A stretch of 64,000 nucleotides of DNA from CAVRCA01 sp965218045 (GTDB lineage Bacteria; Pseudomonadota; Alphaproteobacteria; Acetobacterales; Acetobacteraceae): positions 372,001 through 436,000 of the forward strand of contig CBDCJX010000009.1 in assembly GCA_965218045.1 (NCBI GenBank), in the 5' to 3' direction. The notes under the pieces are model-generated. The model did no database searches and was not told the DNA's origin. It saw only the letters and a program-made list of their open reading frames with translations. Below, piece by piece: positions 54,230-63,402 of the stretch. How positions within the stretch are numbered: position 1 is the first letter of the stretch; the number at the start of each line of letters is the position of its first letter. The position numbers and the translations under genes are program-made.

Positions 54230-55206
54230 GCGGCCTCTTGCGCGCCCGCCCAGCCAGGCGGCAAGCGACACCGGTAGCGATGCGCCGCGCCCACTTGGCG
54301 CACCGGCACCGGCTCGGCGCACTCGATCGCCGCAAAGGCGCAGCGATCACGGAACGGGCAGCCGACGAAACCCGCTGGTAGGCGCGGGACCACGCCCGCG
54401 ATGTTGCCAAGCGGCGCGTCGCGGCGCACCCGTCCGGGCACCGGGATGCAGGACAGCAGGCCGCGCGTGTAGGGATGCGAGGGCGCGGCGAACAGCTCCG
54501 CCGCCGGAGCGGTCTCGACGATCTCGCCCGCGTACATCACCGCCACCCGGTCGGCGATGCGCGCGACGACGCCGAGATCGTGGGTGATGAGCAGCACGCC
54601 GAGGCCGAGTCGCTGCTTCAGCTCGGCCAGCAGCCGCAGGATCTGCGCCTGGATGGTGACGTCGAGCGCGGTGGTCGGTTCGTCGGCGATCAGCAGTTCG
54701 GGTTCGCACATCAGCGCGGTGGCGATCATCACCCGCTGGCGCAGACCGCCCGAGAGCTGGTGCGGATACTGGCCGAGGCGCATCCCCGGCGCGCTGATGC
54801 CGACCGAGCCCAGCAATTCGGCGGCGCGCTCCAACGCCGCCGCGCGCTTGCCGCCGCGATGGCGCACGAACACCTCGGCCATCTGCGAGCCGACGGTGAA
54901 CGCCGGGTTGAGGCTGGTCATCGGCTCCTGGAACACCATCGCCATGCGGTCGCCGCGCAGTTGCGCCATCCCGCGCTCGGTCGAGCGGGTCAGGTCGATG
55001 TCGCCGAGGCGCATCCGCGTGGCGGTGCGACGGGCGTTGCGCGGCAGCAGGTTCATCACCGCCAGCGCCGAGACGGACTTGCCGCAGCCGGATTCGCCCA
55101 CCAGGCAGAACGTCTCGCCGCGCTCGACGGTGAGCGAAATGCCGCGAACCGCGTCGAGCCCGCCGAACGAGACGCGCAGATCGGCGATATCGAGCAGGCT
55201 GCTCAC
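54226..55206 (-). CDS. ABC transporter ATP-binding protein, DppD type (cluster 3)
   Basis: 326 aa. Walker A GESGCGKS, MVFQEPMTSLNPAF, signature LSGGLRQR, Walker B LLIADEPTTALD, C-terminal CPFRDRCAFAAIEC. GTG 55206 overlaps the permease stop, like the other joints of this operon. Confidence 0.93.
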   Translation of the reverse strand: MSSLLDIADLRVSFGGLDAVRGISLTVERGETFCLVGESGCGKSVSALAVMNLLPRNARRTATRMRLGDIDLTRSTERGMAQLRGDRMAMVFQEPMTSLNPAFTVGSQMAEVFVRHRGGKRAAALERAAELLGSVGISAPGMRLGQYPHQLSGGLRQRVMIATALMCEPELLIADEPTTALDVTIQAQILRLLAELKQRLGLGVLLITHDLGVVARIADRVAVMYAGEIVETAPAAELFAAPSHPYTRGLLSCIPVPGRVRRDAPLGNIAGVVPRLPAGFVGCPFRDRCAFAAIECAEPVPVRQVGAAHRYRCRLPPGWAGAQEAA

Positions 55207-56087
55207 GCGACCCGGCCGGTGCCCATCACGTCGCGCAGCCCGTCGCCGAGCAGGTTGATGCCGAGCACCAGCACGAACAGCGCGAGGCCGGGGATCACGA
55301 TCACCCAGGGCTGGAAGAACATGTAGTTCTTCGCCTCCGAGATCATCAGCCCCCAGGAGGGCAACGGCGGCGGCACGCCAAGACCGAGGAACGACAGCGC
55401 CGCCTCCAGCAGAATGGCGAGCGCCATCTCCAAGGTCGCGACCACCACCAGGTGGTGGACGATGTTGGGCAGGATTTCGCGCGCGACGATGTGGAAACGC
55501 GAGGCGCCGGCGGCCCACGCGGCGCTGACGTAGTCGAGCGTGCGCACCTGCATCGTCGTGCTCCGCGCGACCACGGCGAAACGTTCCCACAGCAGCAGCC
55601 CGAGCGTGAGCACGACCACGCTTAGCGAGGAGCCGACCAGCGCCACCACGGTGAGCGCCACCAGGATCAGCGGGATCGCCAAGCGGCAGGTGATGACGAA
55701 CATCACCACATCGTCGACCCAGCCGCCGAAGAAGCCGCCGAGCATTCCGAGGGTGATGCCGATCGCGCCGGAACACAGCACCGTCATCACACCGATCAGC
55801 ATGGAGACTCGGGCGCCGTAGATGAGCCGCGAGAGATAGTCGCGCCCGAGCTGGTCGGTGCCGAGCAGATGCTCCATGCCGCCGCGCTCCATCCAGATCG
55901 GCGGGACCAGCCGGTGGGCGAGATCCTGCGCATAGGGATCGTGCGGTGCGAGCAGCGGCGCGAGCAGCGCGGCCACGAGCACCGCCAGGACGATGACCGC
56001 GCCGAGACCGGTGGCCAGGTAGCGGACCGCCGGACGCCGGCGCGCCGGCGCGACCACGATGGGCGCGGCAGGGACGGTCGCGCTCAT
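55203..56087 (-). CDS. ABC transporter permease, DppC type (cluster 3)
   Basis: 294 aa with six membrane segments; HLLGTDQLGRDYLSRLIYGAR near the first loop and the EAA loop DYVSAAWAAGASRFHIVARE. The start overlaps the DppB-type stop by four bases. Confidence 0.92.
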   Translation of the reverse strand: MSATVPAAPIVVAPARRRPAVRYLATGLGAVIVLAVLVAALLAPLLAPHDPYAQDLAHRLVPPIWMERGGMEHLLGTDQLGRDYLSRLIYGARVSMLIGVMTVLCSGAIGITLGMLGGFFGGWVDDVVMFVITCRLAIPLILVALTVVALVGSSLSVVVLTLGLLLWERFAVVARSTTMQVRTLDYVSAAWAAGASRFHIVAREILPNIVHHLVVVATLEMALAILLEAALSFLGLGVPPPLPSWGLMISEAKNYMFFQPWVIVIPGLALFVLVLGINLLGDGLRDVMGTGRVA

Positions 56088-57001
56088 CCCGCCCGCAATC
56101 GCGGGTCGAGCACCGCGTTGAGCACGTCGGCCAGCAAGGTGAGGAACACGAAGATCACCGCGAGTACCATGACCACGGCCTGCACCACCGGGAAATCGTT
56201 CTTGCTGATCGACTCCCAGGCGAGAAAGCCGACGCCGTGCAGCGCGAACACACTCTCGATCACGATCGACCCGCCCAGCATGAAGCCCAGCTGCACCGCC
56301 GCGATGGCGACCACCGGCAGGACCGCGTTGCGCAGCGCGTGCACGAGCACGATGCGCGTGCGGCGCAGACCTTTGGCGCGCGCGGTGCGGACGTAATCGG
56401 AGGCGAGCGCGTCGATCATGCCGCCACGCGTCAGACGCATCAGCGCCGGGATCGCCGAGAACGCGAGCACGATGCCGGGCAGGATGTAGCCTTGCCAGGT
56501 CTCCAGACCCGAGATCGGCAGCCAGCGCAGACGCAAGCCGAACCAGATCACCATCAGCAGCCCGAGCCAGAAGCTTGGCATCGCCTGTCCCAGCAACGCG
56601 AGCAGACCGAGCCCACGGTCGAGCAAGGTGCCTTCGCGCATCGCGGCCAGGATGCCGAGCGGAAGCGCCACCGCGATGGCGATCGCCAGCCCGACGATGC
56701 CGAGCGTGAGCGTGATCGGCAGCCGCTCGGCAATGAGGTCGGCGACCGGCACGCGATACAGGAACGACTGTCCGAGATCACCGCGCAACGCGGCACCCAG
56801 CCAGCCGATGAACTGCAACGGTAGCGGCCGGTCGAACCCGTAATTCCTGCGGATGGTCGCGACATCCTCGGCGGTCGCCTCGGGGCCGGCCATCGAGACG
56901 GCGACGTCGCCCGACAACCGGGTCAGCGCAAAGCTGATCACCAGCACCGCGAAGCACACCACGAGCGCGAGCGCGAGCCGCCGGATCAGGAGAGCGAGCA
57001 A
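56084..57001 (-). CDS. ABC transporter permease, DppB type (cluster 3)
   Basis: 305 aa. YGFDRPLPLQFIGWLGAALRG in the first periplasmic loop, EAA loop DYVRTARAKGLRRTRIVLVH, then FALHGVGFLAWESI, a variant of the usual FGIPGxG stretch. Seven bases separate it from the SBP gene upstream. Confidence 0.92.
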   Translation of the reverse strand: MLALLIRRLALALVVCFAVLVISFALTRLSGDVAVSMAGPEATAEDVATIRRNYGFDRPLPLQFIGWLGAALRGDLGQSFLYRVPVADLIAERLPITLTLGIVGLAIAIAVALPLGILAAMREGTLLDRGLGLLALLGQAMPSFWLGLLMVIWFGLRLRWLPISGLETWQGYILPGIVLAFSAIPALMRLTRGGMIDALASDYVRTARAKGLRRTRIVLVHALRNAVLPVVAIAAVQLGFMLGGSIVIESVFALHGVGFLAWESISKNDFPVVQAVVMVLAVIFVFLTLLADVLNAVLDPRLRAG

Positions 57002-57008
57002 GTGCGGA

Positions 57009-58454
57009 CTATTTCCACGAGCTCAGATAGAAGCGCGGCAGCTCGTCGGCCCAGGGCTGGAAGTTGAGCTGCTTGCTGAAGCTGTAGGTCTTTACATAGG
57101 TAAACACCGGCATGAAGTACGCCTTGTCGGTGATCAGCCGGATGGCCGCCGTGTAGGCTTCCTTGCGCGCGCCGGGATCGGTTACCTCGCCGCCGAGCTT
57201 GACCAGCCGCTCGACCTCCGGGTCGCGCGCGTAGTCGCTGGCGGTGCCGCCAAAGAAGTAGGGCAGGAAGGCGGAGACGTCGTTGATCGAGTAGCTGCCC
57301 CAGCTGCCGAACAGCATGGGCGTCTTGCCTTCGAGGTTGGCCTGGATCGCGGCACCGGTCTGCAACTGGTTGATCTTCGCCCGGATGCCCGCCGCCTGCA
57401 GATAGTTCTGCACCGCGCCGACCCATTGCGGCAGCAGGTAGGAGTACAGCACCGTGTCGATGCCGTTCGGATAGCCGGCTTCGGCCAGCAACGACTTCGC
57501 CTTGCTGGGATCGAAGTCGTAATGTTTAGACGCCTTGGCATCACAGCCGAACTGGGTCGGGTAGCAGGGCGTGTCCAGCGCGCGCGACTGGCCTTGCATC
57601 AGCTGCTTCGCCATCGTCGCGCGATCGACCGCGTACATGATGGCTTGCCGTACTTTGACCTTGGTCAGCGGATTGTCGGCGCCGGTGCGCCCGCCGGCGT
57701 CGAGTGCGATGTAACCGACGCGCATCGTCTCGGCGCGTTGCGCGGTCAGTGTCGGCACCGCGTCGATGCTGGCGAACTGGTCGGGATCGAAATCCCAGAT
57801 CCAGTCGGCTCCGCCGCCCAGCAGTTCGGCGAGTTCCGTCGCCGAGTCCGGCACCTGATTGATCGTCAGGTTGCGGATCGGCGGCCGTCCTTTCGGGCTA
57901 CCGTCGTAATAGTCGTCGAAGCGCTGCATGACGATCTTGCGGCTGCCCTCCAGCGCCACGATGCGATACGGCCCGGCGCCGACTGGGTGCTTCGCGTATT
58001 CCTCGGCGCCGACCTTCTCGCGATACGCCTTCGGCCAGATCGGCAGCACCTGCGCGATGTATTCGAGGGCGGCGGGAAACACGCGGTTCAGCTTGATGCG
58101 AACCTTGTAATCGTCAACCTTCTCGGCGCTCTCGTAGAACACATAGTTGCTCGGCACCGAGAGCTTCTTGTCTTGCACCACGGTGTTGATCGTGTAGACC
58201 ACGTCATCGGCGGTGAAGGGATCGCCGTTGTGGAACTTCACACCTCGACGCAGGGTGAACTCGAGTGTCTTGTCGTCGACCCACTTCCACTCGGTCGCGA
58301 GCAGCGGCTTGATCGAATAGTCGCCGGGATCGCGGTACAGCAGGGCATCCCAGACGTGCAACTGCACGATGTAGCCCTGGCGCAACGAATTATAGTACGG
58401 GTCGATGTTCGGGATTGAATTACGCCATGTCACCCGCAAGGCAGTCGACACCAA
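57009..58454 (-). CDS. ABC transporter substrate-binding protein lacking a signal peptide (cluster 3)
   Basis: 481 aa by the first usable start, TTG 58454. The mature family 5 fold is complete from LRVTWRNSIPNIDPYYN to YLSSWK, including HPVGAGPYRI and VKVRQAIMYAVDRATM. No hydrophobic leader can be read upstream in this frame: a stop lies about 23 codons before the TTG and the stretch between is polar and Arg-rich. An exported binding protein needs a leader, so the gene is probably cut at its 5' end, or a frameshift hides the leader in 58455-58650. It would be the solute receptor for the four genes that follow. Confidence 0.75.
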   Translation of the reverse strand: MVSTALRVTWRNSIPNIDPYYNSLRQGYIVQLHVWDALLYRDPGDYSIKPLLATEWKWVDDKTLEFTLRRGVKFHNGDPFTADDVVYTINTVVQDKKLSVPSNYVFYESAEKVDDYKVRIKLNRVFPAALEYIAQVLPIWPKAYREKVGAEEYAKHPVGAGPYRIVALEGSRKIVMQRFDDYYDGSPKGRPPIRNLTINQVPDSATELAELLGGGADWIWDFDPDQFASIDAVPTLTAQRAETMRVGYIALDAGGRTGADNPLTKVKVRQAIMYAVDRATMAKQLMQGQSRALDTPCYPTQFGCDAKASKHYDFDPSKAKSLLAEAGYPNGIDTVLYSYLLPQWVGAVQNYLQAAGIRAKINQLQTGAAIQANLEGKTPMLFGSWGSYSINDVSAFLPYFFGGTASDYARDPEVERLVKLGGEVTDPGARKEAYTAAIRLITDKAYFMPVFTYVKTYSFSKQLNFQPWADELPRFYLSSWK

Positions 58455-58682
58455 CCGCCCGACCGCGCCGCTGCGATCACACTCGGCGGAGTGTACGCGC
58501 CGAGCGCCGCCATGCCGAACTGCAAATCAGCTATGCACTATGGCCTCGGTTCGGGCACAGTGCAATCAGAACTGGCCGCTGCCGAAAACCGCTGCCTACG
58601 TCCTGGCCTTTTTGCGCATGATTTAGGCGATTCGAGCCGCCGAGGCCGTCGTGATATGAAGCCCGCAACATGGAGGTTGCAA

Positions 58683-58871
58683 ATGAAACCAGAAGTTGAC
58701 CTCGCCACCTTCAAGACCTTGATGGCGCACACCGGGCTGAGCTTGAGCGACGCTCAGGTGGCCGGCATCTACGAGGGCTACGGCCCGCTGCTGGGCATGT
58801 TGGAGCGCATCAACCGGCCGCTGCCGCGCGAGGCCGAGCCGGCGCTCACCTTCGATCCGGAAAATTTCTGA
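58683..58871 (+). CDS. AtzG-like small protein (DUF4089)
   Basis: 62 aa, one short helical domain. AtzG-type proteins form the small subunit of the AtzE amidase complex, much as GatC does for GatA. GGAGG eight bases before ATG 58683 fixes the start. Its TGA overlaps the ATG of the amidase gene (TGATG). The upstream gap 58455-58682 is AT-richer than its surroundings and shows no gene. Confidence 0.7.
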   Translation: MKPEVDLATFKTLMAHTGLSLSDAQVAGIYEGYGPLLGMLERINRPLPREAEPALTFDPENF

Positions 58872-60274
58872 TGGCGGACCTGCCCACCATCGCCGAGGCG
58901 GCGCGGCTGATCGCCGCCAAGCAGCTCTCGCCGGTCGAGCTCACCCGGGCGTGCCTCGATCGCATCCGCGCGCTCGACCCGACCCTGCACGCCTTCATCC
59001 GCGTCACCGAGGACCGGGCGATGCGGGATGCGCGCGCGGCCGAGGCGCGGCTGATGGCCGGCGAGGCGCGCGGACCGCTCGACGGCATCCCGATCGGCCA
59101 CAAGGACATCTACGGCACCGCAGGCATCGCCACGACCGGGCACTCGAAGCTGCTCGAGGATTTCGTGCCCGACGCCGACTGCACGGTGGCGGCGAAATGG
59201 CGCGCGGCGGGCACCGTCATGCTGGGCAAGCTCGCCACGCACGAGTTCGCGCTCGGCGGCCCGTCCTTCGATCTGCCCTGGCCGCCAGCGCGCAACCCGT
59301 GGCACCCGGACCACTTCACCGCCGGCTCGTCCTCCGGCACCGGGGCCGCGGTCGCGTCAGGCATGATTTTGGGCGGCACCGGCTCGGATACCGGCGGCTC
59401 GATCCGCGGCCCGGCGGCGCTATGCGGCATCGCCGGCATCAAGCCGACCTACGGGCTGTGCAGCCGCGTCGGCGTGCTGCCGCTCGCCTACACGCTCGAC
59501 CACACCGGGCCGCTGGCCTGGACCGTCGAGGATTGCGCCCTGCTGTTGCAGGCGATGGCCGGCCACGACCCCGCCGATCCAGCCAGCGCCAACCGCCCGG
59601 TGGCCGACTTCACGGCCGATCTCGCGAAGGGCGTGAAGGGTTTGCGGATCGGCGTGGTGCGGCACTTCTTCGAGACCGACAACCCGGCCAGCCCGGCAAC
59701 CCGCGCCGGCATCGACGACGCGCTCGACTTCTTCCGCAAGCAGGGCGCGGAGGTGCGCGAGGTGACGCTCTCGCCATTGGCCGACTACCACGCGGTGTGC
59801 TTCCTCCTCATCATCGTCGAGGCCTACGCGTTGCACCGCCCCTGGCTGGAGACGCGGTTCGACGACTATGGCGAGCTGTTCCGCGACCGGCTGGCGCTGG
59901 CCACCCAAGTGAGCGGCCCGGACTACGTGCAGGCGCTGCGCCGCCGCCGGGTGCTGTGCCTGGAGATGCAGGCGGCGATGGCCGATTTCGACATCCTGGT
60001 GACGGCGGCACAGGCGGGCGAGGCGCCACGCATCGACACCCTGCCGAAATGGATCATGCTCGACAAACCCAACCTGACCTCGCCGTTCAACGTCACCGGC
60101 TATCCGGCGATCAGCGTCTGCACCGGCTACGGCGAGGGCGGCCTGCCAATCGCGATGCAGCTCATCGCCAAGCCGTTCCAGGAACCGACCTTGTTTCAGG
60201 CCGCGCACGCCTACGAGACGGCGACAAAGTGGCGCGCGCGACGGCCGGCGCTGGCGTTGCGCGACGCCGCCTGA
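58871..60274 (+). CDS. AtzE/GatA-type amidase
   Basis: 467 aa, amidase-signature family with Ser-cisSer-Lys triad: Lys78 in GIPIGHKDI, the cis-Ser within AGSSSGTGAAV (~153-155) and the nucleophile Ser177 in SDTGGSIRGPAA. It hydrolyses an amide bond. The coupled small subunit suggests relation to the 1-carboxybiuret hydrolase AtzE rather than to tRNA amidotransferase. Lying head-to-head with a peptide-type ABC operon, it may cut the imported compound. Confidence 0.9.
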   Translation: MADLPTIAEAARLIAAKQLSPVELTRACLDRIRALDPTLHAFIRVTEDRAMRDARAAEARLMAGEARGPLDGIPIGHKDIYGTAGIATTGHSKLLEDFVPDADCTVAAKWRAAGTVMLGKLATHEFALGGPSFDLPWPPARNPWHPDHFTAGSSSGTGAAVASGMILGGTGSDTGGSIRGPAALCGIAGIKPTYGLCSRVGVLPLAYTLDHTGPLAWTVEDCALLLQAMAGHDPADPASANRPVADFTADLAKGVKGLRIGVVRHFFETDNPASPATRAGIDDALDFFRKQGAEVREVTLSPLADYHAVCFLLIIVEAYALHRPWLETRFDDYGELFRDRLALATQVSGPDYVQALRRRRVLCLEMQAAMADFDILVTAAQAGEAPRIDTLPKWIMLDKPNLTSPFNVTGYPAISVCTGYGEGGLPIAMQLIAKPFQEPTLFQAAHAYETATKWRARRPALALRDAA

Positions 60275-60389
60275 TCGGCTTGGGCGGCCGCCTCTCGGGC
60301 CGCCCCTGAATACGACCGTGGCGAAATACGACGGGCGATATTGCGCACGCCTGGAACCATGACGCGGGCTTCCGCGACCCTGGGCGCGC

Positions 60390-61112
60390 GTGCTACCGCG
60401 CAACGATGTCCATCCGGGAACCGCATTGGTGCTGAAGCGTGCGTTGCGCGCGCCGGCGATGCAGGGCTTCCTCGCCGGGGTGATCGGCCGCTACCTCGCC
60501 TTCGCCTTGCGCACCACGCGCTGGGAGTTCGATGGCTGGGAAGACGCCGCGCCGCACGCCGAGGGCAAGCCCGCCATCGTTGCCTTCTGGCACGAGCGCC
60601 TGCCGATGATGCCGATGCTCTGGATGATCGCCCGCCAGCGTGCGCCGGCGGGCCGCCATCCGATGCGGGCGCACGCGCTGGTCAGTCGCCATCGCGACGG
60701 TCGATTGATCGGCGACATCATGCGCCGGTTCCGGGTCGACCCGGTGTACGGCTCGTCCTCGCGCGGCGGCGCCAGCGGAGTACGAACCTTGCTGGCGCTG
60801 CTCGAGGCCGGCGATCACATCGCGATCAGCCCCGACGGGCCGCGCGGCCCGCCCCGGCAGGCGGCCGCGGGGGTCGGGCAGCTCGCCGCGCTCTCCGGCG
60901 TCCCGATCCTGCCCTGCGCGGCGCAGACCACGCGACGGCGGGTGCTGCCGAGCTGGGACCGCATGGTGCTGCCGCTGCCGTTCGGGCGCGGCGTGGTGGT
61001 GTGCGAGAAGCCGATCCCGGTGCCCCGCAAAGGCTGGGAAGCCGTCTTGCCGATGGTCGCCGCCGCACTCGACCGCGCGGCGGAACGCGCCGACCGGCAC
61101 TGCGCCCGATGA
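60390..61112 (+). CDS. Lysophospholipid acyltransferase family protein (DUF374)
   Basis: 240 aa by the longest start (GTG 60390); TTG 60426 or GTG 60429 would fit the family start better (LKRALRAPAMQGFL). IVAFWHERLPMMPML supplies the acyltransferase His-x(n)-type motif, and HIAISPDGPRGPPRQAAAG is the strongly conserved DUF374 block. It directly precedes waaA and lpxK, so a lipid A or Kdo-lipid role is likely; the acyl acceptor is not known. Confidence 0.85.
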   Translation: MLPRNDVHPGTALVLKRALRAPAMQGFLAGVIGRYLAFALRTTRWEFDGWEDAAPHAEGKPAIVAFWHERLPMMPMLWMIARQRAPAGRHPMRAHALVSRHRDGRLIGDIMRRFRVDPVYGSSSRGGASGVRTLLALLEAGDHIAISPDGPRGPPRQAAAGVGQLAALSGVPILPCAAQTTRRRVLPSWDRMVLPLPFGRGVVVCEKPIPVPRKGWEAVLPMVAAALDRAAERADRHCAR

Positions 61113-62410
61113 CGCTGTCACCGCCCACCAGGCCACTGCCTGGCCTGCTGTCGCTCTGGGCCGGGGCCGCGACCTTGGCCGCCCCGGCGATCCGGCTCGG
61201 CTTGCGGACCCGGGCGCGCGCCGGCAAGGAGATCACCGAGCGGCTGCCGGAGCGGCGCGGCATCGACGCCACGCCACGTCCGGCCGGGCGGCTGCTCTGG
61301 CTGCACGCGGCGAGCGTGGGCGAGACCGTCTCGGTCATACCGGTGCTCGCCGCTCTGGCGATGGCTTCCGAGGCCACGATGCTGCTGACCACCGGCACGG
61401 TGACCTCGGCCCGACTGCTGGCGCGGCGCCTGCCGGAGCTCGGGCTCGATGGGCGGGTGCTGCATCGCTTCGTCCCGCTCGACGTGCCGGCCTGGATCAG
61501 GCGCTTCCTCGACCACTGGCGGCCGGACGCGGTCGGTTTCGTGGAAAGCGAGTTGTGGCCCAACCTGATCGCCGCCTGCCGGGTGCGACGCATCCCCGCC
61601 ATGCTGCTGAACGCGCGTCTGTCGGCCCGCAGCTTCGCGCGCTGGCAAACACTGCCTTGCACCGCCCGGGCGCTGCTCGCCGGCTTCGCCCGGGTCGAGG
61701 CGCAATCCGACGCCGACGCGGCCCGCTTCTGCATGCTTGGGGCGAGGCGCGTCAGCAGCCCCGGCAACCTGAAATTCGCCGCCCCCGCCCTGCCGGCCGA
61801 CCCGACCGAGCTCGCGCGCTTGCAAGCGTTGCTCGGCGACCGCCCGGTCTGGCTTGCCGCCAGCACCCATCCCGAGGAGGACGGGCTGCTGCTCGACGCG
61901 CACCAACGTCTGGTTGCGCGTCATCCCGGACTGCTCACCATCGTAGCACCGCGCCACCCGGAGCGCGGCGGCGAGATTGCGGCACGCGCGGGTGCGCTGC
62001 CGGTGGCGCGACGGGCGGCGGGGCAGGACCCGCCGGCGACGGGCGTATGGATCGCGGACACGTTGGGCGAGCTCGGCCTGCTCTACCGCCTGGCGCCGGC
62101 CGCGCTGCTTGGTCGCAGCCTGGTCCCGCCCGGCGGCGGGCAGAACCCGCTGGAGGCGGCGCGGCTCGGCTGCGCCGTCGCGGTGGGGCCGCACACCGCC
62201 AATTTCAATGAGATCGTCGCGGCGCTGCGCGAGGCCGGCGCGCTCACCGAGGTGGCCGACGCGCCGGCGCTGGCCGAGTGGGTCGGCCGGATGATCGACG
62301 ACCCGGCGCGGCGGGCGGAAGCGGGGCGGGCCGGGATCGAGGCCGCGGAGCGTCACGCCGATCTGCCGGGGCGCATGGCACGCGCGCTGCTCGACCTCGC
62401 CGCTGACTGA
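61109..62410 (+). CDS. waaA: 3-deoxy-D-manno-octulosonic acid (Kdo) transferase
   Basis: 433 aa, GT30 glycosyltransferase that adds Kdo to lipid IVA at the inner membrane. Catalytic Glu72 lies in LHAASVGE; FVESELWPNL and the nucleotide-sugar region ADTLGELGLLYRLAPAALLG and GGGQNPLEAA are classic. ATG 61109 overlaps the acyltransferase stop (ATGA). Confidence 0.95.
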   Translation: MTLSPPTRPLPGLLSLWAGAATLAAPAIRLGLRTRARAGKEITERLPERRGIDATPRPAGRLLWLHAASVGETVSVIPVLAALAMASEATMLLTTGTVTSARLLARRLPELGLDGRVLHRFVPLDVPAWIRRFLDHWRPDAVGFVESELWPNLIAACRVRRIPAMLLNARLSARSFARWQTLPCTARALLAGFARVEAQSDADAARFCMLGARRVSSPGNLKFAAPALPADPTELARLQALLGDRPVWLAASTHPEEDGLLLDAHQRLVARHPGLLTIVAPRHPERGGEIAARAGALPVARRAAGQDPPATGVWIADTLGELGLLYRLAPAALLGRSLVPPGGGQNPLEAARLGCAVAVGPHTANFNEIVAALREAGALTEVADAPALAEWVGRMIDDPARRAEAGRAGIEAAERHADLPGRMARALLDLAAD

Positions 62411-62411
62411 C

Positions 62412-63398
62412 ATGCGACGCACGCCTCCCGCGTTCTGGGCCAAGAATGGCGGCACGATCCCGCCGTTGCTGCTGCTGCCAGCGGCGGCCGTGGTGGCGCG
62501 GGTCACCGCCCGACGGCTCACCCGGCCGGGCTGGCGCGCCGCCGTGCCGGTGATCTGCTGCGGCAACGTCACCGTCGGCGGCTCGGGCAAGACGGTCCTG
62601 GCGCTCGACCTGCTGCGCCGGCTGACGGCGCGCGGGATCGCCGCGCACGCGCTGTCGCGTGGCTATGGCGGCAGCGGGTCCGGCGTGCGGCCGGTCGGTC
62701 CCGCCGACGATCCGTGCGTGGACGGCGACGAGGCGTTGCTGCTGGCCCAGGTCGCGCCCACCTGGATCGGCGCCAACCGGGCTGCCAGCGCGCGAGCGGC
62801 GATCGCCACCGGAGCGCGGGCGTTGGTGCTCGATGACGGGCTGCAGAACCCGACCTTGTGCAAGGATCTCTCGCTGCTGGTGGTCGATGGCGGGTTCGGC
62901 TTCGGCAATGGTCGGGTGCTGCCCGCCGGACCGTTGCGCGAGCCGATCGCCGCCGGTGCCACGCGTTGCCGCGCCGTGGTGCTGATCGGCGACGACACGA
63001 CCGGAGCGGTGACAGCGCTCGAGAATCGGCTGCCGATCTTGCGCGCCCGTCTCGCGCCCGGCCCCGAGGCGGCGGCGCTCTGCGGGCGGCGTGTGCTCGC
63101 CTTCGCCGGCATCGGCCGCCCGCAGAAATTCTTCGACACCGTGCGCGAGGCCGGCGCCGTGATCGCCGATCGGCTGCGGTTCCCCGATCACCACCAGTTC
63201 ACCGCGCGCGACCTGCAACGGATCGAGGCCACCGCCGCAGCGCTCGACGCGATCCCGCTCACCACCGCCAAGGACGCCGTCCGGCTGACCCGCGAGTTCC
63301 GCGCGCGGGTCGCGGTGCTGTCGGTCCGCCTGGTGTGGCACGACGAGACCGAGATCGAGGCGCTGCTCGACGAGGTGCTGGCGACGACCACGCAGTGA
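62412..63398 (+). CDS. lpxK: Tetraacyldisaccharide 4'-kinase
   Basis: 328 aa membrane-associated kinase that phosphorylates the lipid A precursor at 4'. P-loop GNVTVGGSGKT at residues 51-61, then ALSRGYGGS, the catalytic Asp region LVLDDGLQNPTLCKDL (usual form DDGFQH), and RFPDHHQF. Here Leu-Gln-Asn replaces the usual Phe-Gln-His, a variant worth noting. One base after waaA, same operon. Confidence 0.93.
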   Translation: MRRTPPAFWAKNGGTIPPLLLLPAAAVVARVTARRLTRPGWRAAVPVICCGNVTVGGSGKTVLALDLLRRLTARGIAAHALSRGYGGSGSGVRPVGPADDPCVDGDEALLLAQVAPTWIGANRAASARAAIATGARALVLDDGLQNPTLCKDLSLLVVDGGFGFGNGRVLPAGPLREPIAAGATRCRAVVLIGDDTTGAVTALENRLPILRARLAPGPEAAALCGRRVLAFAGIGRPQKFFDTVREAGAVIADRLRFPDHHQFTARDLQRIEATAAALDAIPLTTAKDAVRLTREFRARVAVLSVRLVWHDETEIEALLDEVLATTTQ

Positions 63399-63402
63399 CG
63401 AC

